DNA of 64,000 nt from Hyperoodon ampullatus. Taxonomy: Eukaryota; Chordata; Mammalia; Artiodactyla; Ziphiidae. Below, piece after piece: positions 20,290 to 32,904 of the stretch (position 1 is the first letter of the stretch; every line of letters starts with the position of its first letter). A program made the position numbers and the translations under genes. Location of the stretch: positions 87,347,777-87,411,776 of the forward strand of contig OX457062.1 in the NCBI GenBank assembly GCA_949752795.1, read 5' to 3'. The notes beneath the pieces were generated by a model. It ran no database searches. It saw only the letters and a list, made by a program, of their open reading frames with translations, and was not told the origin of the DNA.

Positions 20290-22860
20290 TACTACTATTG
20301 TTTCAAATGCTGTTGAAATTCAGAAAAAAGTGAGTTCTGTGTAAACCGGAGTAACAGGAAGAAGCTTCCTGCAGAAGGTAGAACAGGAGTTTGGATCCTG
20401 AATAATGGACACCAGGAGAAGGCCTATTGTACTTTGTTTTCCCCAAGCTCTCAGAGCTAGTCATCAAAATGGTACAGTCTGTTGTCAACTGTAAAGGTGG
20501 TATTTCTTTTCAATCTCCAAGTCCTTTTATTCAGCAAAGCAACAACAGCCTTTCAGGGCATGTTTTGTCTCCCCTGCACCTGGCCTGCATGTTCAGTGAA
20601 GACCATCATGACACAGAGTTCACGGTTGCCTTCTGTTGCTGACACCTCTGCTTTCAGCCTCGCTCGGGCTCAGCCCAGGAAACATCTGCAAGGGCAGCTT
20701 CTCAGTGACACATTCTCGGCATCAGACGGCCTGGCTGAGAGCAGCCTACTGGGCTCACCTCCTCCAGACAGTGGTAGAGATGCCCAGGAAAGGCTGGGCT
20801 TGTCACCTGGGCACGGAGGAGGAGCTCCGATGACCTGATCCTATTGTCTAAAGAACAGCTGTCTGGTGTTTTGTTCTTTTTTGTAAAATAAATAAAGCCT
20901 CCCATTTCTATGGTAATGCCTGAGCTGCCTGCCCAAAACATGGCCTGAGGGTCCCACCTGGACACATCTCCTGGGCTCTCAGCCTGGGAGGGTTACAAGC
21001 AAGTGGGAGACGTTATTTGCACAGCTCCAGCCTAATGAATAGCTTCAGAGGGAACTTCCTGGAGTGGGCAGGGGAGGCTCCACCCAGGCAGCTTGATTGC
21101 AGAGGCTATTTTGAAGTTGATTTTTTGACCCTCAGAGGGAATGCCACCTGATGGATGTAGATTTTCCTTGGAGGCTGTGCACGGCTCACTCACTTTCCAC
21201 CTCAACACGCAACCGCTGTGCCGATGCTTCCACCACCCATCAGTGCGTTCTCCCAAAGAGAGCCGTGTTCAGAAGAGGCTGTCTGAGTGGTGTTCTCAGT
21301 GGCCTGGTTTCTTGCATCTAGCCTGTTTCCTGCTTCTTTTCCAACTTTTGCCATTCTTACTGTGAATGGGTTCAGCTCCAGTTGGAGGGGAGGAAAGGTT
21401 TCAGAAGATTTCTCTGTTCAGAAAATAGATTCCTTCTTTGTTTCCAACATCCCAAGCGTGTCAACAGCAGAGGGAAGATCTTTCTCTTCCTGGCGGCCTC
21501 GGAAGCCACTAGTTTTCCTTTGGAGACCTGAAAGGTAGAATAGAGCTGTGTTTTCTGAGATGTTTTACTTTAGCTCTGCTCATGGACTATGCCCAGCAGT
21601 CCTGAAATGTATTTCCTTAAGGGGATAAGTGACAGTGCAAGGGTGGGATGGCTTGATGGGTTGGTCAATAGAAGATCTGTAACTGGGGATGAGAAAAATG
21701 CGGTCTGAGCTTCTCGAGCCTAGAGTTATTTGTAAATGTGTGACCAGGAGCCCCCCTGCCCATCATTCTTTTCCCAGCATAGCTCCTCTCTCGCTGAGGA
21801 CCCCTGCAGTCCATGTGTTTCCTTTTGAAATGCAAATGCGCACATGGATCCAGGCTGGAGGCCCTGCAGCCCGGGGAATCCACAGCTCCAGGAGGAGTCT
21901 CAGGTTGAAAGTAGGAGAGCCGAATTCATCTGGTCTCTGGTTCCACTTCCTTCCTTTACACTTCGTCTGAAGTTTTGTTTCTCTTCTGGTGTTCTCTTTC
22001 CCAGCTCACATTCTTTCCAGTGCTTAGGGAAATCTCTTTCCATTTTCAAAAGCAAATAAACGCAGCCACAGAACAGGCTTGCCCTGCTCCTAAAACTACA
22101 CGGGGCGGGGGGCGGCAGGGGCGGAGGTAGGGGGGTAAAATATATAAATCTTAAAACTAAAGTGTGATTTGGGAGATGGGTGCACTAGGCTCTGCCCATG
22201 AATAATTCAGAGCGATAGGGCGATTCTGTCTGCTTTCCGAATGGCTTTAGATGAACTAAAAGAACACATTGGACGGGGTTTCAGGCAACAGAGCCAAGGC
22301 GAGGAAACTCAAGCAAGACAATTACCAGAGACTTGCCTCAGCATTTCCTCCCAGTATGAGATATCCTACCTCTGAATTCTGCGGCTTTTAAATAATGGAA
22401 TTGCAGGGTTTTTTCAAAGTACAGTATTCATTTTGGGAGACTATGTACTTATTCCAACTATGGGATTCTAAACTTTTCTGGGGCCACTCCTTGGGAAAAA
22501 CTACAGAGAAGGTATCACAGTTATAGTATCCCTGTAGTCTACAAGTTTTGTAAGGCCCTAAAAGATAATATTTAAGACTAGAAAAAACTTCCTGGTCGCC
22601 AAATGAAAAAATAAAAGTCTAAGTAAAAATAATAAATGGATTAATTATTATGCCAAATAATGTATAGCGATTCAACACAGAGATGATCTATAAGCCCTAG
22701 TTATGTAAGATATAGGTACACTATCATATGTTTGATGTATTATGACGTGGGGCCTCCAGTAGTTAGAAAGCTTAATTTGTAGGAAGGTTATACGATGGCC
22801 CTGCTGCAGGCCTACGTGATGAGAAATCATTTTAAAATCTTGAATTGCAGAGGAATAGAA
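20290..22860. other. Single-copy, moderately GC-rich stretch
   Basis: No transposable element is recognised here. The longest open frame (20482-20838, 118 codons) has no recognisable domain, and I see no splice-site architecture to support an exon. A G-rich segment at 22102-22135 stands out. The low repeat content over 2.5 kb could reflect conservation, but this cannot be tested by eye. Confidence 0.4.
22102..22135 (+). other. G-rich tract, quadruplex candidate
   Basis: Runs of 4, 6, 4 and 6 guanines lie at 22102-22105, 22107-22112, 22118-22121 and 22130-22135, with spacers of 1, 5 and 8 bases. The flanks are AT-rich. The last spacer is slightly longer than the usual 7-base limit. A quadruplex is therefore possible but not a textbook match. 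Confidence 0.55.
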
Positions 22861-22861
22861 C

Positions 22862-23075
22862 AGCATAAAGGTAAAGAACTCAGGCCCTGGATTCACACTT
22901 ACTTATGATTCAGAATTTTTATATGACCTAGGGCAAGTTCTTAACCTCTCAAGCTTCTTTTTCTCATTAATAAGGTAGAAATCAAAGTAATTGTATTTCC
23001 TTCACAGAATTTTTTGAAGGAGAAAAGTCATTTTGTATGGTACCTGGAACACAGAAAGCACTCAGCAAAATTTTC
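22862..23075 (+). mobile_element. MIR
   Basis: AGAACTCAGGCCCTGGATTC, TATGACCTAGGGCAAGTTCT, TAACCTCTCAAGCTTC, and the tail GGTACCTGGAACACAGAAAG with CACTCAGC occur in MIR order. Confidence 0.85.
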
Positions 23076-23262
23076 ATTACAATTCTTTTTTTCTGTTGAA
23101 CAAAAATTGTTCGCCCTGCATTATTGCTATTAGTATTCTTCACCTTGGGCTCTAACTGAGATTTATGCTGTCTCCAGAAATCAAATTCATACCTAAAAGG
23201 ATAAAAATAAACGAATATTAAGGAGATTTAGAAAAATGTCCTTCAGACTTTGAAACCTATTT

Positions 23263-23466
23263 TGTTTTTTTTGCGGTACGCAGGCCTCTCACTGTTGTGG
23301 CCTCTCCCATTGCGGAGCACAGGCTCTGGATGCGCAAGCTCAGCAGCCATGGCTCACGGGCCCAGCCGCTCCACGGCATGTGGCATCTTCCCGGACCGGG
23401 GCACGAACCTGCGTCCCCTGCATCGGCAGGCGGACTCTCAACCACTGCGCTACCAGAGAAGCCCCC
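23263..23466 (-). mobile_element. CHR-2-type SINE
   Basis: Minus-strand copy: short T tail, GCGGTACGCAGGCCTCTCAC, and head CTACCAGAGAAGCCCC. The duplication TGAARCCTATTT flanks it at 23251-23262 and 23467-23478, with one mismatch. The head has an extra substitution (GAGAAGCC for GGGAAGCC). Confidence 0.93.
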
Positions 23467-23639
23467 TGAAGCCTATTTAATGTGAGCAACCCTGAATGAC
23501 ATACCCTGAAGCATGTTTCTTGGAGCAGAACCCTCTCATTTGGCTGCTTTATTCTGGCACTTTTGGCTTCAAGAACAAAACTCCATATAAGTAAGCTGCA
23601 TTTCTGGTTGCTTAGAAATGTCGTTTGGAATGATAGCTC

Positions 23640-24110
23640 TTTCCATAGAGTCTAAGTGTCTTCCTGAAGTTTCCCAGGACCACCATACTTTCTCATACTT
23701 TTCTCTTTACACACATGTCACAGCCTTCCTGGACTCTTCTTGGACCGATTGCCATCTTTCTCTGTCTGATTTATTCCTCTTCATGCTTCCAAAGCCTGTT
23801 CACATCTCCAAAGAAGCATTCCCTAACTCCACCAATTGACACTAGATAATACTAGAAATGCCATTCTAGTATTATCTCCTTGATGTTCTCCTCATCCATC
23901 CCAAGCAATTTTAGGCTCTTTTCATACATCCCTATTTTATGTACGTGTGTGTGTGAATTTATATATATATTCACACCAGGCTGTGCCTTTTTCAATGTGT
24001 CTATTACCCCCACCAAACTGTAGGCTCCAATGTATTATTCCTCAGAAGAATTACCCTGCCAATTAGTAGAGTGTCTGGCATAAAGTGTATTACACATAAA
24101 TGTAGACTGA
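23640..24110 (+). mobile_element. L2 3' fragment
   Basis: Degenerate L2 words occur in order: CACAGCCTTCCTGGACTCTT, AAAGAAGCATTCCCTAACTC, the ACCCCCACCAAACTGTAGGC block and the tail AGTGTCTGGCATAAAGTG. Two hairpins at 23844-23877 and 23951-23976 lie inside. Confidence 0.65.
23844..23877. repeat. Perfect 14-bp inverted repeat
   Basis: AGATAATACTAGAA (23844-23857) and its exact reverse complement TTCTAGTATTATCT (23864-23877) are separated by six bases. It could form a 14-bp stem with a 6-base loop. It lies within old L2-derived sequence, where such symmetry is not a family feature I know of. Confidence 0.85.
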
Positions 24111-27100
24111 ACCATAATATGTCTCTTTGTTGAGTGAAGGATTGAAGGAATGACTGACTCTTTGATTGGATGAATCAATGAATATCTTATATGTCAGGGA
24201 CTGTACTTTCTAGTTTGAGTTGAGTGGTTTTGGCGTGACTACACAGGTAGGTACATATTTATGGGTTTCACAAGGGTTATTTGGTGATGGTGTTGTTGTC
24301 TTTTTTGTGTGTTCTTTTCCTCTTTCTAGTATGTATTGCCATGGCTCTATGACTTTAGCTTTATATGGAATAGATTCGAGTGAAGGGAAGGGTAGAGAGG
24401 AAACTGGTCCCCAGGACTGGTGATTGTGGTCTACCTTGTCTCCCCTACCTGCAAGTAAGGATGTGTCAGTTGGCGTGGGGAGCTCATTTCCAGCATTTCA
24501 TTCTTTTTATTCTTTTGAAGCTAAGTGAGAAATAGGGAGAGCCCCATATCTGTAGCTCATACTTCCAACCTCTCCCTCCTGCCCACGGAGACCTTTTCCA
24601 GACACGGCAACATAATGTAGTTGAAGAGGTCACTGGGGTGGACAGGAGGGTTGGGTGCAGATTCCAGCAGGCCACTTGAGCCCTCTGGACCTCCTTTCCC
24701 TCATTTATTAAAGAAGGGTTTACTGCACCCCCTCTAGCTTTGACAGTCTAGTGTTATATGATGACTACAGTGCTGATAAGGACATCACATAGTGGCAGTA
24801 GCCTTAGGAGAGGGTCAGTGATGAGTTCAAGTCCTCCAGGCAAGCTCCTGCCCTTGTGGCATAAAATCAAAGAGGGCACATTTTGTTAATGTGCTTTATC
24901 TTGCCCATCAGCTCTGGGAACTAATTCCACTGGGTGATCACAGTGAGCGGGCCTCCTCATCTAAGGAGATGCAATCCCAGGAGCGGCTGCCCTCTGACCC
25001 TGTGCATTACTCACCCTGTCACCAGTCCCAAGACTGGCCCACTGCCTGTCGGGAGCTGCACAGTCTGGAGCAGCAGCTGGGCCAGGAATGAAACAGGATG
25101 CTTGCTGGGAGAGGGGGCAGGGTGGAGACCGTCCGACTGGAGAATGATGCAGCCGGGACCAAACACACATACGTGCTCAGCTTGAGGGCTTGAGGAAATG
25201 TGAATGCATCATGATCTGGGACAAAGACAGTGGCCAGATGGGCCCTTGGGAGAAAAGTGTCTGGCTGTTGGTACCCAGATGCGAGGAAAAGATCATAGCC
25301 TTGCCAAACCAAACAGTCAAGGCATGAGGGACAGCCTTGGCTGATATGTTGGTGGCTCTAGTCACCACTGCCTGTGTTTCTCTTTTAATGCAGAGCTCTG
25401 ACTGCAATAATAAACAACGGGGAGCAGCCCAGGTCTCAGTTCCCGACGGGCTCCATGGTGGGAGAGATCAAACATTACAAAAAGCCAGACCAGGTTAGGA
25501 CTTCATTTAACAAGGAGCTAGCTCATCCCAGTGGATGGAGCCTTGAAAGTTCTTCTCCAGCAGCTGAGGGCCTAGAGGGCTCAATGACAAATCCTTCCAA
25601 GAGGAGGTCATGTACTTCGGTAGACATTACCTCAGGTATCCTATCCTGTTCCCAGAGGATAAATGAATGGTGAGAGGAGGCAATGGGGAGATCGTGGAGA
25701 TGCAGAGGGAAGAAAGGATTTGGGCAAGATTAAGAACGAGTCAATGACCAAAGCGATAAACCATCGTGTTTCTAGGTTGGACCCGGGCTTTGCAACTGGC
25801 TTGTGACCTAGTGCAAGTTTGTTAATCACACCGACTGAGCTTTGGTTCTCATCTTGCTTGTGGGAAACGGAAGGAAATCCCCATCGAATTAAGTTTGAAA
25901 ACAGACAATGAACTGAAAAGTTTCAAATACGATAGTCACAGATACACAAAGTACTGCTCTTTCCCTTCACCAACGTGTGTGATTGAATTCACTCATCCTG
26001 CATCGGAGACAATTCTTCTAGGGAGAGCAAGTCAGGGATAAAAGGAAACAAAGACAAATCCTAGAAAACAGAGAAATGCCATTTTACTGTAAAGGACATA
26101 TTTGCCTTCCCTGATGTTTATCCACAAGAGGAGGGTTTTTTGTTGGAGTTTATGATGGTTCTGGCAGTACATACCATCAGACACTAAACTGCAGAGGACC
26201 CAAAGAGTAAAATGGAGATTGCAATGGTCACCAGTTTCATATACTAAGAAACAGAAGGAAATAGGCTGTGTGTGTATCTCTCCAATCCAACATCTTTGAT
26301 TTTGACTCGGGACTTTAGCAACTTAATACAGAGACTGAAACACCTTTCAAGGTTCCAGCCTACAACACGGAAGCCCTTCGCTCTTTGGGCTGGTTTAGTG
26401 TAGGCGCTCTGCTAGACCGATTGCAGCCCAGGGGGGGATAAATCAGTGCCGGTGGACTCTGCTGGAGGAGTGGCCAGAGAGATGCTTGCAGAATGCAGTA
26501 AACAGGACATGGCGGAAATCAGGAGCTGGACTCGGGCTGTTACCGAGCCCCCCCACCCCACCCCGCCTCATTGTCAGGAAATGTGGGGAGCTGAGGGCCA
26601 CAGAACACACAATGATGCAGCGGGAAGTGGCCTTTATAAATACCCAGGGGTCAGGGTCTGCGAACAATAGGGGAAATGATGATGGAGGGCAGTGGGGCTG
26701 GGGGTGGGGAAGCCAGGATGACTCCATCAATGACAATAGCTGAGCAGGCAGCTGGAGGGGTGATGCGGGTGCAGAGGGAGGCCTGGGGGTTGTGAACCAA
26801 ACAATACAAATTGCCCGGCAACTCTGTAGCCACAACACAGGGCAGCAGATTCTGTAAATAGTCCATGGTGTGTCCCATTGTTCCTTTGAGAACTTCTCCC
26901 TGGCCCCTACGTGTCAAAGATCTCTGTTTTGCTCTATTTACCGGAAGCTACTCCTGATTCATAGGATGCTATTCCTCACCGGCCGTGAGTGTGGGCTATT
27001 TGGCCACATTTGCTGCCTTGGGTTCATCCTTTTAAGCAAATAGGCACCAAAGAAAGCTTGAGAAGCCCACTGTGGAAGAGATAGAGTGTAACAGGCAATG

Positions 27101-27900
27101 CTCCTTTACCTGCTCATTGATTTAATCTCCCTCCATCCATTTGGTGAGGTGGATGGGGACGGATAGATGAGAATATCACTCTTATTTGCCACATAGGGAG
27201 ATGCAGCTACAGACTATAACCTTGCAAATGAATCCAAACAGGCTAAGGGCTATGGGAAAGGCAATAAACCAAAGTAGGAGTCTTTGTCACTTGTCCAGCA
27301 GGAATTGTGACTTGCTGGTCAAGCAGGTGAGTGAGTGGCTATTTGTAATGCTGCCCGAAGGACCTAGATTATTTGTTTCATTGGATAGTTCCTAGTTCTT
27401 ACCATGATAAGCTATGACTGGGATAGAAAATTTGGGGGACTTTAATTCTCCCTCACTACGTGGGCTATGTTATCGAGGGTCATGATGCTATACTTATGGA
27501 AAGAAAAGTATTTTAGATACCCCCTTCTTTTTTTCATCTTTGCTCAGGCAATCTATGTTGAGCATTGGAAGTTCATCTTTTGTCCTGACATGTAGACTGT
27601 GTTAAGGAGGCTAACACACATTCCATTTGTTCTTGGAGGCTGTGTGATTGCATGAAACTCAAAGAGGGATAAAGGAGAGGAGTTGTCATCAAATGGCATT
27701 TTTAATCTTACCAGGTGTTTATAAGTAAAAAGGTAATTTCCATGTACAAAGATAGTTGTGACATGTGACTATGCCTCAAGTAGACATTGTAAACTCGCCA
27801 GATTGAATGTTCTGTCTCTCCATTATTATTCTGTTTCCCAGCACTTCATTGTAAATATGATTAAACATTTAATTGGATAGTCAATTATTTAGTGGTCATC
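24110..27900. other. Mostly single-copy stretch
   Basis: 25775-25885 is a plausible plus-strand MIR piece (TTGTGACCTAGTGCAAGTTT). 24640-24770 is a weaker MIR-like patch. The remainder shows no recognisable element, and the open frames (up to 131 codons, minus 26443-26838) have no domain. Around 26540-26740 the sequence is C/G-rich, with runs of CCCCCAC and GGGGTGGGG type. Confidence 0.4.
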
Positions 27901-28035
27901 CCCTCCTCTGAGGTGTAAGTTTTTCGAAGGCAGGTGCTAGATTTCTCCTGTTGATGTGGTTTTCCCAGGGCTCAGCACAGTTTCTCCCATGAAATTGGCC
28001 CTGAGTTAATATTCATTGAGTGACTAGGGGAAGAA
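27895..28035 (+). mobile_element. L2 3' end
   Basis: TTTCGAAGGCAGGTGCTAGA, GGGCTCAGCACAGTTTCTCC and GAGTTAATATTCATTGAGTG follow the L2 terminal order. Confidence 0.7.
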
Positions 28036-28445
28036 TGCTTTTTTTGCTGGTGGGTCCCCTCCCTGTACAGCCTCCTGGTCCAGGAGCCTGCTGGACCCTG
28101 TGATCTGAGCTGTGCTAATCACACAGCAGCACAGTGGCCCAGATCCAGGAAGGCTCAACCATGGGCATGTCTTCGGAGTACCCCCAAGGACCACAGAGTT
28201 GACAGTGCCAGCAGAGGAGCTGGTCCTTAAATATCTCGTGACATATATAATTAATTAAAGCATTGTGTAAATTGGCATGAAATAAAAGGTATATGAAATT
28301 CAAATGGAGATTAAGCCACTTTATATCTATTTTAATAATTGTTTAAAACATACATTAAAGAAACCATAGGCTTTGCCTTTCAATAAGAAGATACTAAGCA
28401 AAATGTAAATTTAGAGCTTGCTAAGAGTATCCTAACTCTAAGCTG

Positions 28446-28995
28446 AACCTTCATATTCTGCTGGTGACAGTGTAAACAGGCATAGACTTTCTAGCAAACA
28501 ATTTTGAATAAGGTATATCAAAAGTCTTAAAATATTCATCTTCTTCAACTCAGCAGTTTTATCCTGGGACTCTTTCATAAAAATGCAGACAAAAATTATA
28601 GCCAAAGATGTTTATTATAGTTTTACAGTAGTAATTTGAAAAGTAGGAAATAACTTTTCTAATAATGGGATATTTAATTAAAATACCAGTGTAAAAAAGA
28701 GTAGAATATTAGGATGCCATTGAATCAAATTAATTAAATTAACGGTATCATTAAAACTTTTACACATAGTTTGGATCAGTGAAAATTATTTGACGAAATG
28801 GGAAAATGTAGGCTGCAAAATACATACAGAATATATTCTCAAGTATGAAAAAACACATATAAATCTAAAAAAGACTGTAAACAGTGTTATAAACTATTAG
28901 CGGTGATGCTTTCAGGATGTTAGAAAGGTGGTTTACTATTTTTTTCTTGATATATTTTTCTGCTTTTTCCAAAAGTGTAACTGTATTTATAAACA
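28446..28995 (+). mobile_element. Old L1M/HAL1-type ORF2 3' part and 3' UTR
   Basis: The order of degenerate blocks follows the end of old L1 ORF2: CTGGTGACAGTGTAAACAGG, CTCAGCAGTTTTATCCTGGG, AGCCAAAGATGTTTATTATAG, GGAAATAACTTTTCTAATAA and GTAGAATATTAGGATGCCAT. It is far more diverged than the 50-54-kb L1 and has no open frame. Confidence 0.65.
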
Positions 28996-28999
28996 TATA

Positions 29000-29390
29000 T
29001 TTTATAATCAGTTTTTAAAAGCTTTGCTTTGGTAAGTTTACTTTTAAAATTCCAAATTTACGTTTCTCTGTGAATCTCTGGAAGGAATGAAGATGTAGGA
29101 GTGAGTGTCTTCAAAAAGAAAAAGGGGAGGAGAAAGAGAGGAGGAGAGAGGCTCAGTTGTTGAAGGAAATATTATTTTGGTTTTGGGAAAGATCATGAGG
29201 GAATCACAATTATAAAATTGGAAGACATTCTAAGTGTCCACACTCTTTTTTCCCCTTGCTGCTGAGCCGTGAATGAAGAATGTCTTTAGCAGAGGCTATG
29301 GGAAGTGGCAGCCACATGACAACTTGAAGTGAGGAACGTATGGTCACAGCTGCTAGGGGTTGTCATGGTCTTTGATATTAGAAGGCTTTC
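29000..29390. other. No gene; purine-rich patch
   Basis: 29115-29155 is a GA-rich run. No other recognisable feature is present before the SINE at 29408. Confidence 0.4.
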
Positions 29391-29407
29391 AGGTAGAGGT
29401 CTGTTTT

Positions 29408-29615
29408 TTTGTTTTTTTTTTTTGCGGCATGCGGGCCTCTCACTGTTGTGGCCTCTCCCGTTGTGGAGCACAGGCTCTGGACACGCAGGCCCAGCGGCCA
29501 TGGCTCACAGGCCCAGCCGCTCCGCGGCATGTGGGATCCTCCCAGACCGGGGCACGAACCCGTGTCCCCTGCATTGGCAGGCGGACTCTCAACCACTGCA
29601 CCACCAGGGAAGCCC
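29408..29615 (-). mobile_element. CHR-2-type SINE
   Basis: Minus-strand copy with T-run tail, GCGGCATGCGGGCCTCTCAC, GGGGCACGAACCCGTGTC and head CACCAGGGAAGCCC. A perfect 16-bp duplication GGTAGAGGTCTGTTTT lies at 29392-29407 and 29616-29631, which suggests a comparatively recent insertion. Confidence 0.95.
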
Positions 29616-29705
29616 GGTAGAGGTCTGTTTTGATGAAAGTGTGAGCTAAACAGACTACAAACAGACAGACACCATAGGATGATGCTGGCGAACCAAGGCT
29701 AGGTC

Positions 29706-29965
29706 AAGAAATAAGAGCTAACATAGACTGTGCACCCACCATGTGCCAGACACTCTTCTGAGTGTTGGTATGTGTTAATTCCTTTAATCCTTGTGCCAAA
29801 CTCATGAGCTGGGTGATATTACTATCCTCATTTTATACATTAATAAATGGAGGCATAAAATGTTAAGTAATTTGCCCAAGGTCATAGGACTAGTGGATAA
29901 ATCAGGAATTGAATCCAGGAAATCCAGCTGAGAGCCTTTGCTTTTTCATCATGATCTAACCCCTC
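29706..29965 (-). mobile_element. MIR, near full length
   Basis: Reverse-orientation MIR: CCACCATGTGCCAGACACTC, TAATTCCTTTAATCCTTGTG, CCTCATTTTATACATTAATA, TTGCCCAAGGTCATAGGACT and GAATTGAATCCAGGAAATCC occur in order. It is the best preserved MIR in the window. Confidence 0.9.
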
Positions 29966-29969
29966 ACTG

Positions 29970-32320
29970 ATAAGAGTTCTGAACAATCTAAAGGTATTAC
30001 ATTAGTCCCAAGTGTTTGTACTCCCATAGCCTTGAGACTCATTCAGTAGGACAAGAATCTGCACTTAAATAGAAAATAGTATTGTAAAAGGAAATAGCTA
30101 GAGTTCCCTTAAGACCTCAAGTCCCATTTAATACTCATTTGTTAAATAAATATTTATAGAGGGTAGGATGCCCTGGAAGGAGTGATAAAATACTTACTCT
30201 AGAAAGACAGACAGACAGACAGATAGGTAAGTAAATGGTGAAGGGCACTGAGAGCCCTTGGTGGACTTACACAGACTGATGTTATTACAGGGGTATTTTA
30301 GAGAAGACTCTTTGACCCTCTGAACAGTGAATAGAAGCCTATAGGGAGACAGATGTGGAAGTAACATAGCAATCAGGTCAGATGTATTGATGGCTTAAAA
30401 TGTAGTCATCTGAGTTGGATGGAAAAGATAGAATTGGTGACTATATAGTAGTTGGGGGTCCCATCAGGAAAGAGGTGGTACAGGCTAGCTCTGGCAATAT
30501 ACGCATGATTTACAGAGTGTGAGTGGGGATTGAGCAGTGCCCTGAGATTGGTAACATCAGGGGGGAGGAGGCTTTACTACCTCCAAGCCTGATGGGCAGC
30601 AGGAAGGGATGGTTATTAGAACCCAGAAAGAGCTGTGTGGAAAGGGAATTGTGATGGGATCCGGCCTCACGTCCAGGATACAGTCAGTCCATGGTGACCC
30701 CACAGGGAGGGAGGAGGGAAATAAATAAAGTACCTTCACTCTCCTGCCTCTTTCCAATCTCTGGCCAGTGCTCACCAAAGGCCAAGCCCAACTGACAGCC
30801 AGAGGTCAAGGGAGCTCTATTGTTTATGTTGCATAAGTCAGTCTCGGGCATATGCTTGGAAGCAGGGAGTGATTCTGGATGGAGGGGTATCTGGAAGATG
30901 TCTAGCTCAGTAAGCACTCACATATGATAGTAATGCGGGGGGCAGGGGTAGGACATGGAATCTGCCATGAGCCTCAGGTTTTTCGGATGGGTCATTATTT
31001 CTAGGTCCCAAAATAGGGAATATAGGAAGAGGTACAGAATGAGGATGAACATGATGTGTTCTGCTTGGAACACATTTTTGAAGTGCATGTGACAAATTCA
31101 TGTAAGACATCTAGTATGTAGTTACTGTATACTCAGCTAAGAAGAGAAGGTGAGGGATAGGGAAAACTGATAGTTACCATGAGTTATACAGGTGAGAGCT
31201 AAAACCATGGTGAGGCAGTTGGGGAGTGATTTAAAGTGATGACTAAGGACTGGGGGATCTCCAATCTTTAAAGATATGATGGAAGCAAAGGCACCCAGAA
31301 GAAGTTTCCAAAGACACACAGAAGCTTCCAAATCCATCTTAACCTGGTCTCTTCCTATATGCCTGGATCCTTGGGTTTGTATTTGTTATATATGAACTCC
31401 TATGGTTCCAAGGGTAGAATGTAGAGTGACTGGGATTGTAAACTGAGAAGTTAAAGACCTGAGCTTGTCTCCTGGGTCTTGGAATAGAACCTCAAATGCT
31501 GACCTTTCCTCTTAAAACCTTCCTTACCTTTCTGGAAGAGCACTCTTTGACTACGTCTTATCTCTTGGGGTGTTTTCAAGGATAAATGAGATAACGTCTG
31601 TAAGGCCCCTGGAGAGGAAGTACCAATGTAGATAAACACATGGTCGGGTATTTTTAGCCAAGAGTGTTGGGTGTTCAGGACGTGCCATTCAGCAATTCCT
31701 GGAGCCTTGAAAAGGAAAGAGAAAGGGGTGGGGAGACAGGGAATCAGAGGCATACAACAAATGTTTTTCGAGAAATCCCTCCCACCCCAAGTGTAAGAAT
31801 CCACGTCAAAGGAAGCAAACACCATGTGTAGATAAAACAGGAAGGTGACAGGTTTGCTTGCTTGCAACCAAGACAGGGTGATGCCAAAGGGCTAGTCCTG
31901 GCAGCTCGTTCGCTCTAGGGGGCGGAGGTCCAATTGCCGGCTATCCCACTGATAATGAAAGCAAGGTTAAGTGACTCTCTGTCCTGTACAGAATGGCAGG
32001 AAACATCTTCATCACCCATGACTCTTGGAGAGAGTGGTGGGGAGTTGCAGGGGGTGCATTTCCTGCCAAGATTCCAGAAAGGGTGCTCACCCCTTATGGA
32101 GGTATGAGCCTGCTGACCCAACACAAGCAAGGCTGCAGAACAACCATAGGGCTCGGCCCACCCCTTTCAGTCCATATCTGCTTCATAAGCACAAAGCCTT
32201 TGGAAAGTAATAACAGGAACCTTGGAAAGATAACTTACTTGGAGAAAGGTCTTAGAAGAGTTCACCCAACTGCCTCATCAGTGCTGAAGTGAGAATCTTT
32301 ATTTCGAAATGCGATGCATT
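29970..32320. other. Single-copy stretch, no gene seen
   Basis: A short (GACA)n run lies near 30205-30224. Open frames reach 138 codons (minus 31451-31867) without a known domain or gene-like context. No repeat family is recognised. Confidence 0.4.
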
Positions 32321-32329
32321 GGAGAAGAC

Positions 32330-32665
32330 AATGAAGTCTGAGTATCTATTATGCCACAGGCTCTGCTGAGGAAAACACTTGATATACATCATGTCATTGA
32401 ACTCTCTCTACAAAACTCTAGTTTAGGTGTTATTGATGCATCTTTATAGGTAAGTAAGCTGAGGCAGACATTCAAGGTTGACTCCCAATAGCTAGATCTG
32501 GGTCCAAGTCCTGTCTCTACTATATATAAGCAGCATGGTATTTGGGAAGTAATTTAACCATTCCAAGCTCAGTTTCTTTATCTACAAATTGGAGGACACA
32601 ACTTTCATCATAGGATTATTATGAAAGTTAAATGAGATAGGGCAGACAAATTTTGAATTTAGTAT
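32330..32665. mobile_element. Two opposed MIR fragments
   Basis: 32335-32478 reads as minus-strand MIR (TATTATGCCACAGGCTCTGC; GCATCTTTATAGGTAAGTAA). 32490-32660 reads as plus-strand MIR (AGTAATTTAACCATTCCAAG; CATAGGATTATTATGAAAGT). The boundaries are approximate. Confidence 0.65.
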
Positions 32666-32904
32666 TATATTATGTCTATGTTTTTCCACGACTACCCTCT
32701 TAAACTCAGAAGCAAAAATGACACCGAGTACAATTAGGATGTTTTTCTCAAGCTGCTTTGCCCTAAGCATTCAAATTTATTTCAGAGTAAAATGAATGGG
32801 TATAATTTTATTTTGAACATGGTCATCTTGTTAGTTTTTGTTTTCTTAACATGGAAAGAGTATGCCCTCTGTAGACACCTTCAGAGATATCTAGATATAT
32901 ATTT

